64,000 nt of DNA from Bathynomus jamesi (GCA_023014485.1 JAJOZX010005803.1:185001-249000); one strand, 5' to 3'; numbered from the stretch's first letter, positions 20,445 to 33,046 are shown. Numbers and translations are program-made. The notes: generated by a model from the sequence alone, not told the origin.

Positions 20445-21706
20445 TCAGGTCATCCCATAAGTAATGTCGTTTTTACGATAGATTAAGTTTAAACTAGTCG
20501 TACTCGGTTTAAGCATAAATTTTCCGAAGGTTATATCTAAGAGATCTAGTGTTTCGCTACATACTTTACAGACCTTGACCAGTGAAGACGTGTGTTTTGC
20601 TTTATGTGAACCCCTCATAACATGGCGGTATCAGAAGAGCATATCAGGCATATAATGCTTTATGAGTTCAAAACAGGGAATAGTGCTACTGAAGTAACGC
20701 GAAACATTCAGGAAGTTTATGGCAACGATATTTTGCATGTAAGGAAATGTCAAAGATGGTTTCAAAAGTTTAGGAATGGTGACTGCTGTTTGGCAGATGT
20801 AGCATGCTCTGGACGCCCTGCTGAGTTTGATGATGACCTGCTGTTAGCCGCACTTGAAGACTGTTCAACTGTCGAAGAATTGGCCCAGAAACTCAATTCA
20901 TCCCCGTCCACCATCCATCGACATTTGCAACAACTCGGGAAAGTGCCTGTTAGGAAAATGGGTGTCACATGAATTGTCGGTCGACAATCTGAGGGTGCGG
21001 GTAAACATTAGCACAGCTCTTCATTCCCGTGAACTCCAAGATCCGTTTTTGCACCGTTTAGTGATTGGTGATGAAAAGTGGATACTGTACCAGAATGTTA
21101 AGTGCCGTCGACAGTGGCTTTGTGCCGGAGAACCAGCGACACCACAGCCAAAACCAAATCTTCACCCTCGGAAGGTGTTGCTTACTGTTTGGTGGGATAA
21201 AGGTGGTGTAATATACTTTGAAACCTTACCACACAACCAAACAATCACCGCTCAAGTTTACTGTCAACAACTGGATCGATTGAACACTGCACTAAAAGAA
21301 GAGAGACCTTCTTTGGTTAATCGGAAAGGAATCGTGTTCCACCACGACAATGCACGTCCTCATACCGCTCGGATCACTTCTGCAAAAATTGAGGAGCTTG
21401 GGTGGGAAAAAATTCCACATCCTCCAGACCTTGCGCCTTCAGATTATCATCTCTTCATGAGTCTGCAAAACTATCTTGACGAGAGACAGTATACTTCTTT
21501 AGATGACCTGCACACCAGTCTTTGAACGGTTTTTGCCTCAAAACCACCTAAATTTTATAAACATGGCATTGAAAAGCTTGTAGGACGTTGGCAGTGTGTC
21601 ATTGATTCCGATGGAAAATATATACTAGATTAAAAAGTTTCAGTTGTTTTTTTTTTGTCCTTCAAATTCCGATCTAAAAAACTACATTACTTATGGAATG
21701 ACCTGG
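20445..21706 (+). mobile_element. Mariner element (DD34D type)
   Basis: Ends TCAGGTCATCCCATAAGTAA and (reverse complement) CCAGGTCATTCCATAAGTAA, flanked by TA at 20443-20444 and 21707-21708. Length 1,262 bp, normal for mariner. Confidence 0.9.
20622..21635 (+). pseudogene. Mariner transposase (SETMAR-like), frameshifted
   Basis: Start ATG 20622 (MAVSEEHIRHIMLYEFKTGN). The paired helix-turn-helix region ends STIHRHLQQLGKV, where a frameshift near 20950 moves to SHELSVDNLRVRVNISTAL. The catalytic part has LVIGDEKWILY (Asp 1), FHHDNARPHTARI (Asp 2) and HPPDLAPSDYHLFMSLQNYL (Asp 3). The family normally has PPYSPDLAPSDYH, so three residues (YSP, 9 bp) are missing and the Asp2-Asp3 gap is 31 rather than 34. 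A second frameshift follows DDLHTSL. Confidence 0.9.
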
Positions 21707-21708
21707 TA

Positions 21709-22093
21709 AATGATCTCCCATCTCCCCATTCCTCCGTCTGCGCAGCCGCGGCAGCCCATTCCCCATTGATGTAAACAAATAATAAGTTGGCAAAAAGAAT
21801 AATCCGAATGGTATTTATACATGTTATATTCCTGCATAATACTAGGATAATTTTGACCTGCATCATAGATAATTTTTTCTAGACCTGGCAACCCTATGAC
21901 AGTGGACTGGTGGTGTTGCTCGGTCCACTATGCCTAGATGTTAATTCAGATATTGCTGTTGACAATCTATGTTTATCAACTAATGTATCTTTTACAGTTT
22001 TACTTCAATATATTGTGTAGCTAATCACTGATATAAAACTTGTGTCCAAATAGTGGTGTATTTTTCGATGAAATAAACAACTGAAATATCGCA
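21709..22093. other. 5' non-coding part of the ZMYM-type hAT
   Basis: Between the mariner and the transposase start. No coding motif. A GC-rich patch at 21730-21760 is unremarkable. Confidence 0.4.
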
Positions 22094-24818
22094 ATGAATA
22101 GGGACAGTTTCAAAATGCCAAGTCAACCCAGTCAAAAACGCAAAGGTGGTCCCTAAAAATTAAGAGATAAAGCAGAATCTCTTGAAACTGATGCAACCAA
22201 GTGTCAAAAATTAACAGACTTGTTTAGTAGTCGTGCTGCTGGCCATGCTGCTGTTATATTTGCTATTGCTATTTTGCTAGTTATATTTGCTAATATAACT
22301 AGCAGAGTAAGGTATTTGCTATTAAGTTAATAAATTACTAGCAAATAAAAGCTCAATACAAACTCCAAAATACATCTTTCTAGTAGTATTTGACATGATT
22401 TGTTCAAATTTGACTAGGGATGCACCAGATTTACTATTTTACTATCCACAGCTAGATTTGGATTTTCATGATAACTGCTTAAATCCAGGCTGGATAGTGT
22501 TATTTGGAATATTTTTATTATGTATCTCAGTTAAAAAATAATGCTAATACATCTTCAATATTTGATTTTTTAGTGAACCAATGTATTTGATAGTGTGATA
22601 AATTGGAGCTATATGTATTTTTTTTCTTTGAATCTGTAGCATTTTTGATGATTTGAGAAAGTAACAGGGCATAGCGACCCAAATCAGATGACCACCAATT
22701 GTTTTTTAGTTTCCACCCACAGCAGAAGTCAAGAAACCCCGTGGTGCAGAGTTTTCTTTTGCAAAGATGGCACCAATTGGAAGTGGCTTACGTACAATGA
22801 TGGAAATCACACTTTGCATTGTTCAGTTTGTGTAGCATTTGGTAAGCCCACTGACAGCAGTATTTTCATCACTGGAATGAAAGATTGGAAGTATATCCAT
22901 CAACGTGTAATGGAGCACGAAAAGAGTAGCACGCACAGAAATTCCGCTGAAGCATACTTTCTAAAGGTCTCTAAAGGAGACATAGAGGGTTGGCTGAGTG
23001 GCAGTCAGATTTCAGCCCATAGGGAGCAGGTCCGCAAGAGATGCTAGGTGATGGAGCGTATAGTAGATGTAGTTAAAGTCATTGGCAAGAGAGGGCTTAG
23101 TTACAAGGGGATGCAGTCGGAGGCAGCTTATACATTAGATGACGCCAGTGTCGATCATGGTAACTTTTTGGAACTTATCATTCAAGTTGGAAAATATGAT
23201 GTCTGCTTGAAAGAACATCTAACTGATTGCATAGAGAAAAGCAAGAAACTGCATCAGTCTGGGGCAAGAGGCAGAGGTTCTCTCATCACTTTTCTCTCTA
23301 AAAATACAATCACTACTGTTATAAACGTAATTCGGGACATTATCCAAGAATCCATCTCTAGCGAAGTTGAGGAAGCTGGAATGTTCTCAGTCCAGATCGA
23401 CACAACCCAGGACATAACCTCTCGTGATCAGTGTGCAGTCATTATTAGATATGTCACAAATATTATACACGAGAGACTCGTTGCGGTTGTAACTGTGAGG
23501 CCGCATCCACTGGAGAATACTTGGTTCAGTTGCTGACGGAAGTTATTCAGAAACTCAAACTGGGCATCAGCAAATGAATCAGCAATGCTACAGATGAAGC
23601 CTCTAACATGCAGGGCCAGTACAAAGGTTTCTCTGCCTTACTCTCCACACACTCTCCCAACCAAATAGGGGCCTACACGTATGATGTTATGCACACATTC
23701 TGAACTTAGTGTTGGCTGACACATCAGGAGTGGTTATAGCAAGTGCCTCTCTGTTCTCTTTACTAAATGACATCGCCGTGTTCATCCGAGAGTCCTACCA
23801 GAGGATGAATGTATGGGAAAAGGGAGAGCCACAACACTCGCCACCAACGCCTCTCTCCAATCGGAGAAACCCGCTGGTGGGAAAAGGATGCTGCGCTGAA
23901 GGAGGTCTTTGGGTTCTTTGGTAACCCAGACAATGCTCTGTACACTGACACGTACTGCTTACACTAGCTGTAATACAAGGCCAGGCAAATATCAAGGCTA
24001 CCGTACGTGTCAAGGCAAGAGCATTCATTGAAGCACTACTCAAATGCGAGACCATACTGACCACTCAAATATTTCTTCGCATATTTGAGCACACGGTTCC
24101 GCTCTCCAAATACTTGCAGATGAGTGGCATGGACATTCTCTTTGTTCACAGAATGGTTGTTGGAACACAATATAGTCTCAAAGGGATGGGAGAGATTCCG
24201 ATGCCATCAAGCAAGCTGAAGACACATTTGTTCAGTGGGTGAATGACAATTGCAGGAGCAGGAAGAGGAGACAGAGCTGGAAGTGGAGGCCACCCTGCCA
24301 CAGAAAAGGCCAAGAAAAAAGAAAATCATGCCTGGTGAGATGGCTCATAATGAGACGTTGACAGATGCAAAGAGGGCCGACAAAGTTGAAGTCCACAATC
24401 AAATAATGGACACAGTCACTGAGAGCCTCCATCGCCGTTTCCTCACCCATGGCACTCTTTATGCCGAATTAGCCCTTCTGAACCCCAGAAACTTCCAACA
24501 TGTAAGGGCCAGTGCCAGTGGTTTACCCCAGTCAGCCCTTCAAGAGCTCAGCAAATGCTTGCTGAAGTTTGACATCAAGGCTGAAGTTTGACATCAAGGC
24601 AACAGTTGAGAACTTGCAGTGTGAGCTGAAGAGTCTGGCTGCACAGTGAGAGACGCTGAAAACATCAGCACTGGAGGAATATACGATCAGAATAGTCAGT
24701 GAGACACCTAAGGACGGACCTGAGGTTGAGGGAAAGGAAGACGAAGTGAAGATGAGGAAAAAAAAGGTGTTCTTCTTGTAAAGACGCTGCAGTATGTTGT
24801 TACCAGATCTACAGAAGC
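22094..24818 (+). pseudogene. hAT transposase (ZMYM1/TTF-like), N-terminal and catalytic parts
   Basis: Starts at ATG 22094 with a basic segment (QKRKGGP, then LRDKAESLETDATKCQKL). A TTF-type finger follows (NWKWLTYNDGNHTLHCSVCV, DWKYIHQRVMEHEKSSTH; 22760-22950). The catalytic part has MFSVQIDTTQDITSRDQCA (Asp 1, about 23380-23430) and NATDEASNMQGQYKG (Asp 2, usually TDGASNM). A terminal Cys cluster, RCSSCKDAAVCCYQI, ends at 24818, where the LINE cuts the gene. Many stops and frameshifts. The remainder is at 28738-29008. Confidence 0.75.
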
Positions 24819-25385
24819 TAAGGCTAACAAAGACCCTAAGATCCACTCTAAGGTTAGCCCGAGAGAAAGGAAAGAGTAGGGGGGTTAAGAGAAGAGAAGA
24901 GAATAAGGGGTTAAGTAAGGAGCAACACCTATCACTTGTGGGTTAACATTCATTCAGAAAAAGAGGAAAAAAGTCTCACCATCATCATCCGCCAGCCACT
25001 GCCGACAAGTCAGAAAAATAGTCGGAGAAAATAGGAGAGGGGTGAAAGATGAAAAGAAGTAAAATAAGAACGCTTACAAACCATGCAAACACAGTCTTAA
25101 CTCACTGTCATACCATGCAAACTACAAATATGCAAGGAAAGAGTTACAGACATGCAAAGTAAGGAGATAAGAAAAAAAAAGGTAGGTATTAAAGTTAAAC
25201 AAAAAGTGGGTTAGTTTACTCTACGAGCTACATCAACGTTCGTGTTAGTCTAATTTTTTTTTTTTTTTAAATAATTTTATTGCTGGCATCACACGCTGGC
25301 ATGTCACAAGCTGGCATTCATCGTCAACAGACTCATCCTCGAGCCCCACCACCAGAGCTCCTGTTGCTAACTTTGTTTTTTTATA

Positions 25386-28183
25386 TTAAACAACGTTAAT
25401 ACTTTTAAAATGTCTGTCAAGACGGTTCTTAAACATATTAACGCTGGTAGAATGAACGACTGACGCGGGAAGATTATTCCATTTATCAATTATTTTAAAT
25501 GTAAAGAAGTTTTTAGCGATATTAGTAATGAAACGTCTGCCACGCAACTTAAATCCGTTATTGCGAGCATTACTATTATCGAAAGTAAACAATGTCAAAA
25601 TTTACGTTATCGATGTTATTAACGATTTTGAAAACTTCAATAAGCTCCCCCCTTAATCTCCTAGTTTCGAGTGAATACAGGTCTAACTCTTTAATCCTAT
25701 CTTCATAAGGCTTATTGCGCAATGACGGAATCAGTTTCGTGGCACGACGTTGAACCCTTTCTAACCTATCAATATCCTCACGCAAGTACGGGCACCAAAA
25801 CTGAACTGCATATTCTAAATGAGGCCTGACTAGGGACTTGTAAAGGGGCAGTATAATATCCTTCGATTTAAATTCGAAATTACGCGCTATGAAGCCTAAC
25901 ATCCTATTAGCTTTTGCGCAAGACTCCAGGCACTGGTTCCTAACCTTTAAATCTTTAGATACGCGTACGCCTAAATCTACTTCCTCGTCAACGCTCGCCA
26001 ACTCCCTATCATCCATCGTGTACGTGTAATTATTGTTGCGAGAACCTATATGCAAAACTTTACATTTGTCTACGTTAAATTGCATCTGCCACTTATCTGT
26101 CCACTCCATAATCCTATTTACATCATCTTGGAGCCTATTACTATCGTCCTCGTTAACAACCTTACCGCCTATTTTAGTATCATCCGCGAATTTTGACACG
26201 TTACTAGTCAATCCTACATCTATGTCGTTAATGTAAATTACGAATAGCAATGGGCCTAACACTGAACCCTGTGGGACACCGCTACCTACATCTAACCACC
26301 CCGATTCACTACCATTAACTACGACCCTCTGTCTCCTAGCACGAAGCCATTCTTCTAACCAGTTAGCTACCTGACCGCGTATACCGTGCGCTTTGACCTT
26401 CGCAATTAGTCTCCTATGCGGAACTGTATCGAACGCCTTTTTAAAATCTAAATAAATAACGTCAGCTGCTATGCCTATCGTATTCGCGCACTATTTCGTT
26501 ATAAAATTCTAACAAATTAGTTAAACAAGACCTATGGCGTCGAAACCCATGCTGACTACTATTAATCAAATCTCTACTTTCTAAGTGATCGATGATACGA
26601 TCCCTAACTACGGATTCCAAAAGTTTACCGACAATTGACGTTAAGCTAATGGGCCTATAATTGCTAGCTACTGCGCGGTCGCCTTTTTTAAAAATAGGCG
26701 TGACGTTAGCTAATTTGAAGTCTTCAGGAATAATCCCCGTTTCGAGTGACTGATTAAAAATCTTCGTTAAGGGGCCTACGATAACTTCTTTCAAATGTCT
26801 GGGATAAAAAGCGTCAGGGCCTGGAGCCTTGCTAACTTTTAGCCTATCGATATAATGCGCAATCTCAGCCTCGTAAACAGTTATTTCATCCAAAATAGTC
26901 TCGCTACTAAATGGAACGATATCGTCCACGTCGGGGACATTATTTACGTCTTCTACGGTAAAAACTGTCGCAAAAAAGTTATTGAAAATACCCGCCATCG
27001 CCTGAGCGTCAGAAGCCAAAGCGCCATTAACATCCACTAGAGGGCCTATGTTATCTTTTACCGGCTTACGATTATTAACGTATTCAAAAAACTTTTTTGG
27101 ATTATGTTTACTATCCGCAGCTATAAGTATCTCTAAATTACGCTTGGCATTCCTAACTGATCTTTTAACCTGACGTCTAAGCTCGATATATCTATTAAAG
27201 TTAGCTACCTGGCCATTGCGCTTACTAAGTCTATACGCTCTATTACGCTCGTTTATAAACTCCTATTTCCCTAGTCCACCACTTCGGCCTACCACGATTT
27301 CTAGCGCGCTTGGGCCTACGAGGAATAAACTCCCTTTCAATATTCCTAAAACTTTCTTTAAACGCCACCCAACGCAAATTTGTGTCATTGCCCATAAATA
27401 AGTTATCCCAGTCCACTACTCTCATCCTATCAGCAAAACTATCAAAATTAGCCCTACGAAAATCAGGGACTTCTATTACGTTACTATCCTAGTGTTTTCT
27501 ATCAATAACTTAAACCTAAGAATTTGATGACTACATCCTAAACTCTCGCCTACTTCTAAACCTTCGACTATATTCTCGCCGTTCGTCATCACCAAATCTA
27601 AAATATTGTCAGCGCGTTGGTTCGGTAACTATCTGTCGTAAAAAGTTATCGTCCATAAACTCAACCAATCTCAAACCCTCCTCATTACCAGTAAAATTCT
27701 CGTAATTAACATTAGGGCAGTTAAAGTCTCCGACAATTATACTATTCCGATTGTCAATAAAATTACCAAGAAGTGAGTAAAATCTAGTATCTGTATCGAG
27801 GGGTTGAACGGGAGGTCTATAAACAACAAAATTAAAACTAATACTACGCGCCCTAACTTCAACACATATCGCATTAATTGCTGCCGGAAAATCTAACTTA
27901 ACCTCGATACCCTAAGGGAATTACGAATGTACAGCAAAACGCCTCCACCAAACCTATGTAACCTATCATTAGTAAAGAGTTTAAAACCCGGTATATCAAG
28001 TTCCCCCAACAAGTCCCGAGTCACGGTATTTAACCAAGTTTCAGTGATAGCAACTATATCATAGTTGCCGGAATAAATTATCGCCTTAAATTCATTTAAT
28101 TTATTTCTAATACTACGCGCGTTACAATAAAAGACGTTTAAGTTATTTTTTACCACGGGCCCGCGTTTTAAACTATTTATCAC
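25386..28183 (-). pseudogene. LINE ORF2: AP-endonuclease and reverse transcriptase
   Basis: The endonuclease starts NVFYCNARSIRNKLNEFKAI and continues YDIVAITETWLN (catalytic Glu). RT blocks: APGPDAFYPRHLKEVIVGPL, ANVTPIFKKGDRAVASNYRP, LLESVVRDRIIDHLES, QHGFRRHRSCLTNLLEF, MLGPLLFVIYINDID and SKFADDTKI (FADD active site, about 26165-26200). The tail reads VQRRATKLIPSLRNKPYEDR, LDLYSLETRRLRGELIEVFK and ends NMFKNRLDRHF. These are CR1/L2-type signatures common in arthropods. Several frame breaks exist (for example near 25580, 26460, 27050, 27490 and 27890). Confidence 0.9.
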
Positions 28184-28185
28184 GT

Positions 28186-28737
28186 CGGGCCCGCGTTTCC
28201 CGGACCCACAACGTTTAAAGAAGGCTTCGACCTATACAGCTTTCGCACGTTTTCGTCTATTAACCTACCTAGCCTAGCATTACCTATTTCATTAAAATGC
28301 ACCCCCATCTTTTATAAAAAGGCTAGGATCACTGAATTCGGACCACAGCTTTACGAAGGGTACATTTTCCTCAGCACAAATCTCTTCTAATTTGTTATTC
28401 AAAAATATTGTTTTTGACGTAATTCTAAGACCCAACCCGTGCCTAGGGGTAATACCTAGAACTAAAGACCTATCTGACCTCGCCTTCAGGGACCTAATTA
28501 ACCCCCTATATCTCTCCAAAAGGTCAGGCACTCTCGTATCGGGCCTATACGAGTCGTTGCCTCCTACCATCGTCACCAACATTGAGTGACGGGAGGCAAC
28601 GTCAATCCTATCCACTTCGTCTCTAACTCTGTCAACCCTGGCCCCTGGGAGACAGACCCTCCTCCTCTTGGTTGGATGCCATTTAACGAACTCTTTGTCC
28701 ATGTGGCGCACTAGAGTCCCCGATTAAAATAGTCCGG
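28186..28737 (-). pseudogene. LINE ORF1, SGNH-esterase-like domain
   Basis: Blocks: TILIGDS (28715-28735), LPGARVDRVRDEVDRIDVAS, LVTMVGGNDSY (GxND block), SLVLGITPRHG, and after a one-base frameshift GVHFNEIGNARLGRLIDENV (Asp-His block V). The GDS/GxND/DGxH set is the SGNH hydrolase fold found in ORF1 of CR1 LINEs. Both the GDS and the DG-H catalytic blocks are hit by small indels, so the domain is dead. Confidence 0.75.
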
Positions 28738-29008
28738 AGGTACAACTTGTTGACAGATGCTTACCACATCATAGGCCTTGGGTACAAGTTCCTACTCACT
28801 CTGTCACTCAGGTGACCTGAGAGAGAAGTTTCTCAACCCTGAAGTACATAAAAAGTCGACTCAGAAGCACACTCTCCCAGGAGCACCGAAAGGCATTTAT
28901 GCTGATGGCAACTGAGAAGAACATCTTAATAGCCGTGGGTACAGCTGTGATGATAGACAGAGTTGCAGAGAGGAGTGGGCTGCTGAGAAAACTGCTGACA
29001 CATTAGAG
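28738..29008 (+). pseudogene. hAT transposase (ZMYM-type), C-terminal dimerisation domain
   Basis: Continuation of 22094-24818: RYNLLTDAYHIIGLGYKFLL, TQVTCERSFSTLKYIKSRLR, STLSQEHLKAFMLMATEKNI and VGTAVMIDRVAERSGLLRKL. CERSFSTLK contains the catalytic Glu. One frameshift lies near 28815-28825. Confidence 0.85.
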
Positions 29009-29341
29009 TAATACATATTTTTCTCTTTAGTAGATAGGCTTTTTGCTTTCCATGTAATTAATGACATAGTGTATGACTGTCAATTTCTGGCGTCTCTATT
29101 TTCTATTTTACTGTGCTGTCTATAATTGCGGCTCTATTATATTAACATGTGTGTGTGTGTGTCAATATAATAATAACAAATATCCAATAATTGAGTTTGC
29201 GTGGCGGTATTTTCACTATTTTGTGGCCCTAAGGGTGGTGGTGGTGGTGGTGGTGGTGTTGGTGAGGGCGCACGCGCGCGTATTGTGTGAGCCAGTCTGG
29301 GTGAAAGTCCAGGGCCGCTTTTAAGTCCCAGTCCGTCCCTG
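29009..29341 (+). other. 3' non-coding end of the hAT with (GT)n and (GGT)n runs
   Basis: Contains GT repeats near 29150, GGT repeats near 29235-29262 and the terminal repeat CCCAGTCCGTCCCTG. Open frames with poly-Pro on the minus strand are repeat artefacts. Confidence 0.6.
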
Positions 29342-29555
29342 ACTCTTGGTCGTGCATAAATAGCTTCACATCGCTCGGTGTCTCTTGGTTTCTTTTGTTT
29401 CAAGAATGATCTTTTTACTACAAATATAACGAGGATAATAGCGTACACAATAATGATACTAACGGCAGATGTTGAAAAAATTGTTTCAGGTTGTAGTATT
29501 TGTAAAAGGTTATTCTGGTTATCATTTGAAATTTTAAAATTACTCAATTGATCAT
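29342..29555 (-). pseudogene. Retroelement env C-terminus with transmembrane segment
   Basis: The minus strand encodes a short Asn/Gln-rich ectodomain end, a hydrophobic stretch of about 17 residues rich in Ile/Val (about 29410-29460) followed by KR and a basic cytoplasmic tail. This is the membrane anchor of the env gene seen at 36421-37610. It is separated from it by element B2 and from its stop codon (20338-20336) by the hAT. Non-functional. Confidence 0.65.
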
Positions 29556-29941
29556 TAGGGCGGAGCATTTTTACACTTTTTTCGATTTTCGTTTTGTAAT
29601 AGAGTGGAAAAGTGGCTCTTCCATGTCAAAAGTGAGTGTAAAAGCTCAGACATCTGAAATATCATCTTCTGACTCCGCACGCGCGTTGAAAATCCAAAAA
29701 ATGTGCCAAAATATGCATTTTTTTCAATATTTTCTTATAGTTTTAATTTTCATCCTACCTTCTTGTAATAGCGCGGAAAAGCATCCTAAAGGTTTATTTT
29801 AGACGTTTTAAATATTTTTGTCCTGCGATAATGTCTTCTGCCACCGCAAACGTTCCAAAATATGGAAAAATCCGCATGAATCAAGTATTTTGCATATTCA
29901 GCCTATACGCTAATAAATTCACTTTGTACATCATGTAGTAC

Positions 29942-30196
29942 TAGCCCTGTTCAAAAATCAACTTTTTCTTATTTTCATAGGTTTCTGTACTTTTTCCCAT
30001 GCTTTTTGACCTGAAAAGGCCGAAAATCACAACCATTTTGACCTAGGTTGTTGGGAAGCATTGCCGCATGGAGCTTTAATTTTTCTGCCTTGAAATCGGC
30101 CAAAAGCACCAGTTCCGGGGTCCCTTGAATCATGTTTTGCACTATAACTTTTTATCTAAACAAGATAGAGCAACAAAATAGGCACCAAATTAAAGT
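29942..30196 (+). repeat. A2 left terminal inverted repeat
   Basis: Pairs with 33047-33301. Ends inward with CTAAACAAGATAGAGCAACA. Confidence 0.9.
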
Positions 30197-30417
30197 GTTT
30201 TTAATCCTCTTTCTAACTTATACAATTATGATAGTCTTGGAACAAGAAATGGCACATTGGTACATACAAAGATTTCAGAAATATCACAAAATTCGTTTTC
30301 TCACACTCAAGGCAGACAAGGCGCCTTATTCATGACACAAATTTGAGATTAACATTTTGTCACAAGTCTAATCGATCAAGAAGTGAAAGCATTACATGAT
30401 TAATTTCATAATGACAT

Positions 30418-32902
30418 TTACACAGTCAGTTGTTGAGTTTGTTTCTTGAAGCTGTCAAAGCGGCGTCTGTTGAACTCCACAGCTTGAAGGAGATAGTCCC
30501 TTTGCTTGGCATCTGTTGTTATGACATTTGCAAAGTCGCTCATCATCTTGACACCACGTTCAGCAATGTCATTCACCGCTTTCAGATTCTTAACATAGTC
30601 CAACGCTTTTCTGTAGTCCTCATTCTGTGGCCAAGACGTGACAGGTTCCAGAAGCCACTCGGATCCAATGTTCAGTGTGTCCAGCAGGAAATGTGATTCT
30701 GGGCCAATGAGATCAACCAGGGTGGTCTTAGCTATGACTCTCTGGAATAGAGGCTTTCCTGTTCTGAAGCTGTCTGGCTTCTCAGTGGCATGTAACTGGG
30801 CAGCAATGTCGTGCTTCAATGTGTCACTCAATCTACTGCTGAACAGGGCAAATGGCACGACTTCCTGCGTCAGGTACCATTTGTGGTTTTCCATCTTATT
30901 AAGTACTGCATCAGCAAGCTCTGGGTCAGTTTTCTTGTACTTCAACATGTCCTGGATTAGACTTAGATCATTCACGGGAGCATCTGCAGCAGACATTGAC
31001 ATCATCCATACAGGAGTGTAGAACAGCGCAAGGAAGGTGTTGAGTCTTTCCAGCTTTGATACAGTGTCTTCGTCGTACTCAAGTTGATCTGCAAACATCA
31101 GCATTTTCATGGAGTACAGGTTTCTGGCCATCCATCTGGCCTGATGAATGGCGCCTGGTCGACTCCAGTGAATACCTCGAGGAGGCGTTCCTCCAAGAAC
31201 AATGACTGTCGGTTCAGCCATTTCCCTGTAGTCGGCTCTTGGAAGCCTTTCTGCTGTTAGAATGTCTTGGAGTATTTCTTCACTGTTCTTCTTCTTTTCC
31301 TTCAGCCATTTGCTGTTGATAGCCAGCATCTTTGGGTTTTCCTTGGACAAGTCCGTCCAAACATCCTTCAGATGCTCAAACCAGGGATTATCTGGCCCCT
31401 TCACCTTCCCAAACAGCTTCTCCCAAACTGCTCCTACTAGGATTTCCAGGATGTGATGTCGACAGGCCAGATAAAACACCTTTTTGTTCAGCATTTTCTC
31501 TAGCAGTTTGGCAGCTCCTCTGTGAACTCCACTGTTACTGGATGTAGTGTCAAAACAAGGGCAGTAACATTATCCGTAAGTTCCCATGTCTCCAGTAAAT
31601 CCATTGAAGCCTCAGCCTGAGCTGTGCCAGAAGAATTGTCGATGACAGGTACTCCCAATAACTTTCCTTCAGTGTATGAAGGTGGACCAGACACTAGCAC
31701 AGCTAAAGTCTCTGAGGTACTTCCAGGTTCACTGCCCAAGACATCTTTGAGCAACTTTCCATCCCAGTGTAAGGCAGCGTAGTGTGGGGGGTTTTCACAA
31801 ACTTGGACATGTGACTCTGGCTGATATTATACCTGGACAGCATTCTGTTGCGACGTGTTGTTGAGGTTGAGATGACGAAGTTATCCAGATCAGCCCTCCA
31901 GCTTTCAAGGTGGCAGAAACCATGGCAGTAACTTGATTGTCTGATAAACCAAGACGATCAGCTGTATTGCAGATGACATCACATTCCATGACCTTCCTTG
32001 GAAACGTCAAAGTCACACTAGTCACAGTGTCTTGATGGTGAGAACATCCAGGACGAGGCTGATGGTAATCCATGTCCTCTGTGTTAGCGTCGTTGTCAGT
32101 GAGTCACCCAGGTAATGTCATCCACATGAAAACTGCCTCTTGTTCTACTGCAGCTGTAAAATAGTACAACATGTTAGGACAGTAATTGTTAAGTACATGC
32201 TAAATATCGCAATGGAGTAAAACTTAAAACTTTTTGTGACGTTCAAAGTAATTATTTACCTTGTTCTTGTCTATGCTGCAGTCTTTCATTCCTCGCTGCT
32301 TGCTGCAGGGATCTTGTCTCAAAAATCTTGTCATGACCAGACATATGACCTTTCCTCTCAGTCTTTTGGTCTTCGTAGAACCTGATATCCTCATCTTTCT
32401 TCTCTCTGGATAACAGTCTGTTGTTCTGTATTTCCTGGATTGCATCTGGAGCTCCTATATCGAACAGGCTGTCTAATTCCAGCACAAATGCTCCTCTTTT
32501 TCCTCCAGGGTTACTTGCTCTTCCTTTGCTTTTCACCAGAGCACGATGTTTCTCATGTAGTTTCATTAAGAGCTTCATTGCGTTGTACTTGGTCATTGTC
32601 TTGATCCTAGCCATCTGTCAGAATGGGATGATAGATTCAACTGTTTCATATGCAAGGTCTTGAACCATGGGCCTCCCTGCATTTTCCGGTAAATTCTGAA
32701 GATTAAGGAAATACTGGAACGCCTGTCTGTTGGTGGGAAGCTGGGAACCACTGATAAAAGCTGAAGGGTATCCAACCAGGAAAGTTTCAGTGAGAGATCT
32801 GGTAGATGGCCCAGTTGACACCTGCCTGTGGACAGTACGTGGAGGTTCTGAGATATCAACTGTGCGCCCACGGAGCTCCCTCAGCTCCTTGCTTAATGCC
32901 AT
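30418..32902 (-). pseudogene. A2 transposase-like gene, subfamily A
   Basis: Start ATG 32902 (MALSKELRELRGRTVDISEP). Order: GSQLPTNRQAFQYFLNL; in-frame TGA at 32620-32618; MARIKTMTKYNAMKLLMKLH; FYEDQKTERKGHM; donor-like CAAG|GTAAAT near 32257; DMDYHQPRPGCSHHQDTV; YAALHWDGKLLKDV (putative Asp 1, about 31745-31780); FDTTSSNSGVHRGAA (Asp 2, about 31510-31550) after a one-base deletion; YLACRHHILEIL; RPGAIHQARWMARNLYSMKM; and AERGVKMMSDFANV near the end. Each block has a counterpart in copies A1 and/or B1-B3. It has one nonsense codon and two or three frameshifts. No named superfamily is assigned. Confidence 0.75.
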
Positions 32903-32976
32903 TGTGAAGTTGTAACTTGTAGATGGTTTTCTAGATTCTGATTGAGGTTCTGTTGTTTCCTGAAAAATGATAGATA

Positions 32977-32977
<1 letters not shown>

Positions 32978-33007
<30 letters not shown>

Positions 33008-33042
33008 ATTTATTTATTATTATTATTATTATTTATTAATTT
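32978..33042. repeat. (ATT)n microsatellite
   Basis: Interrupted ATT/TTA repeats just inside the right TIR of A2, upstream of the gene start. Confidence 0.9.
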
Positions 33043-33046
33043 TATG

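Larger units (their letters stand above)
24819..28737 (-). mobile_element. CR1-like non-LTR retrotransposon inserted in the hAT transposase
   Basis: It occupies exactly the gap between CCYQIYR (24818) and RYNLLTDAYHIIGLGYKF (28738) of the hAT transposase. Minus-strand order: ORF1 esterase-like (28737-28186), AP-endonuclease (28183 down), reverse transcriptase (27040-25576) and C-terminal tail (25598-25386). A poly-T tract lies near 25250. Coding parts keep long open stretches, so it is younger than its host hAT. Confidence 0.8.
20354..29341 (+). mobile_element. hAT element (ZMYM/TTF-type) inserted at the end of env
   Basis: Left end CAATAGCGGACTGGCC and right end (reverse complement) CAGGGACGGACTGGGA. 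The TSD is ACTCCTGG (20346-20353) versus ACTCTTGG (29342-29349), 7 of 8 identical. The transposase is on the plus strand in two parts split by a LINE (24819-28737). A mariner (20445-21706) lies near the left end. Without insertions it is about 3.8 kb. Confidence 0.75.

Noticed and set aside
29137..29340. Pro-rich minus-strand tail as part of the env protein
   Set aside because: It is read through the hAT terminus and a (GGT)n repeat; the true env continuation is at 20345-20336 after removing the hAT.
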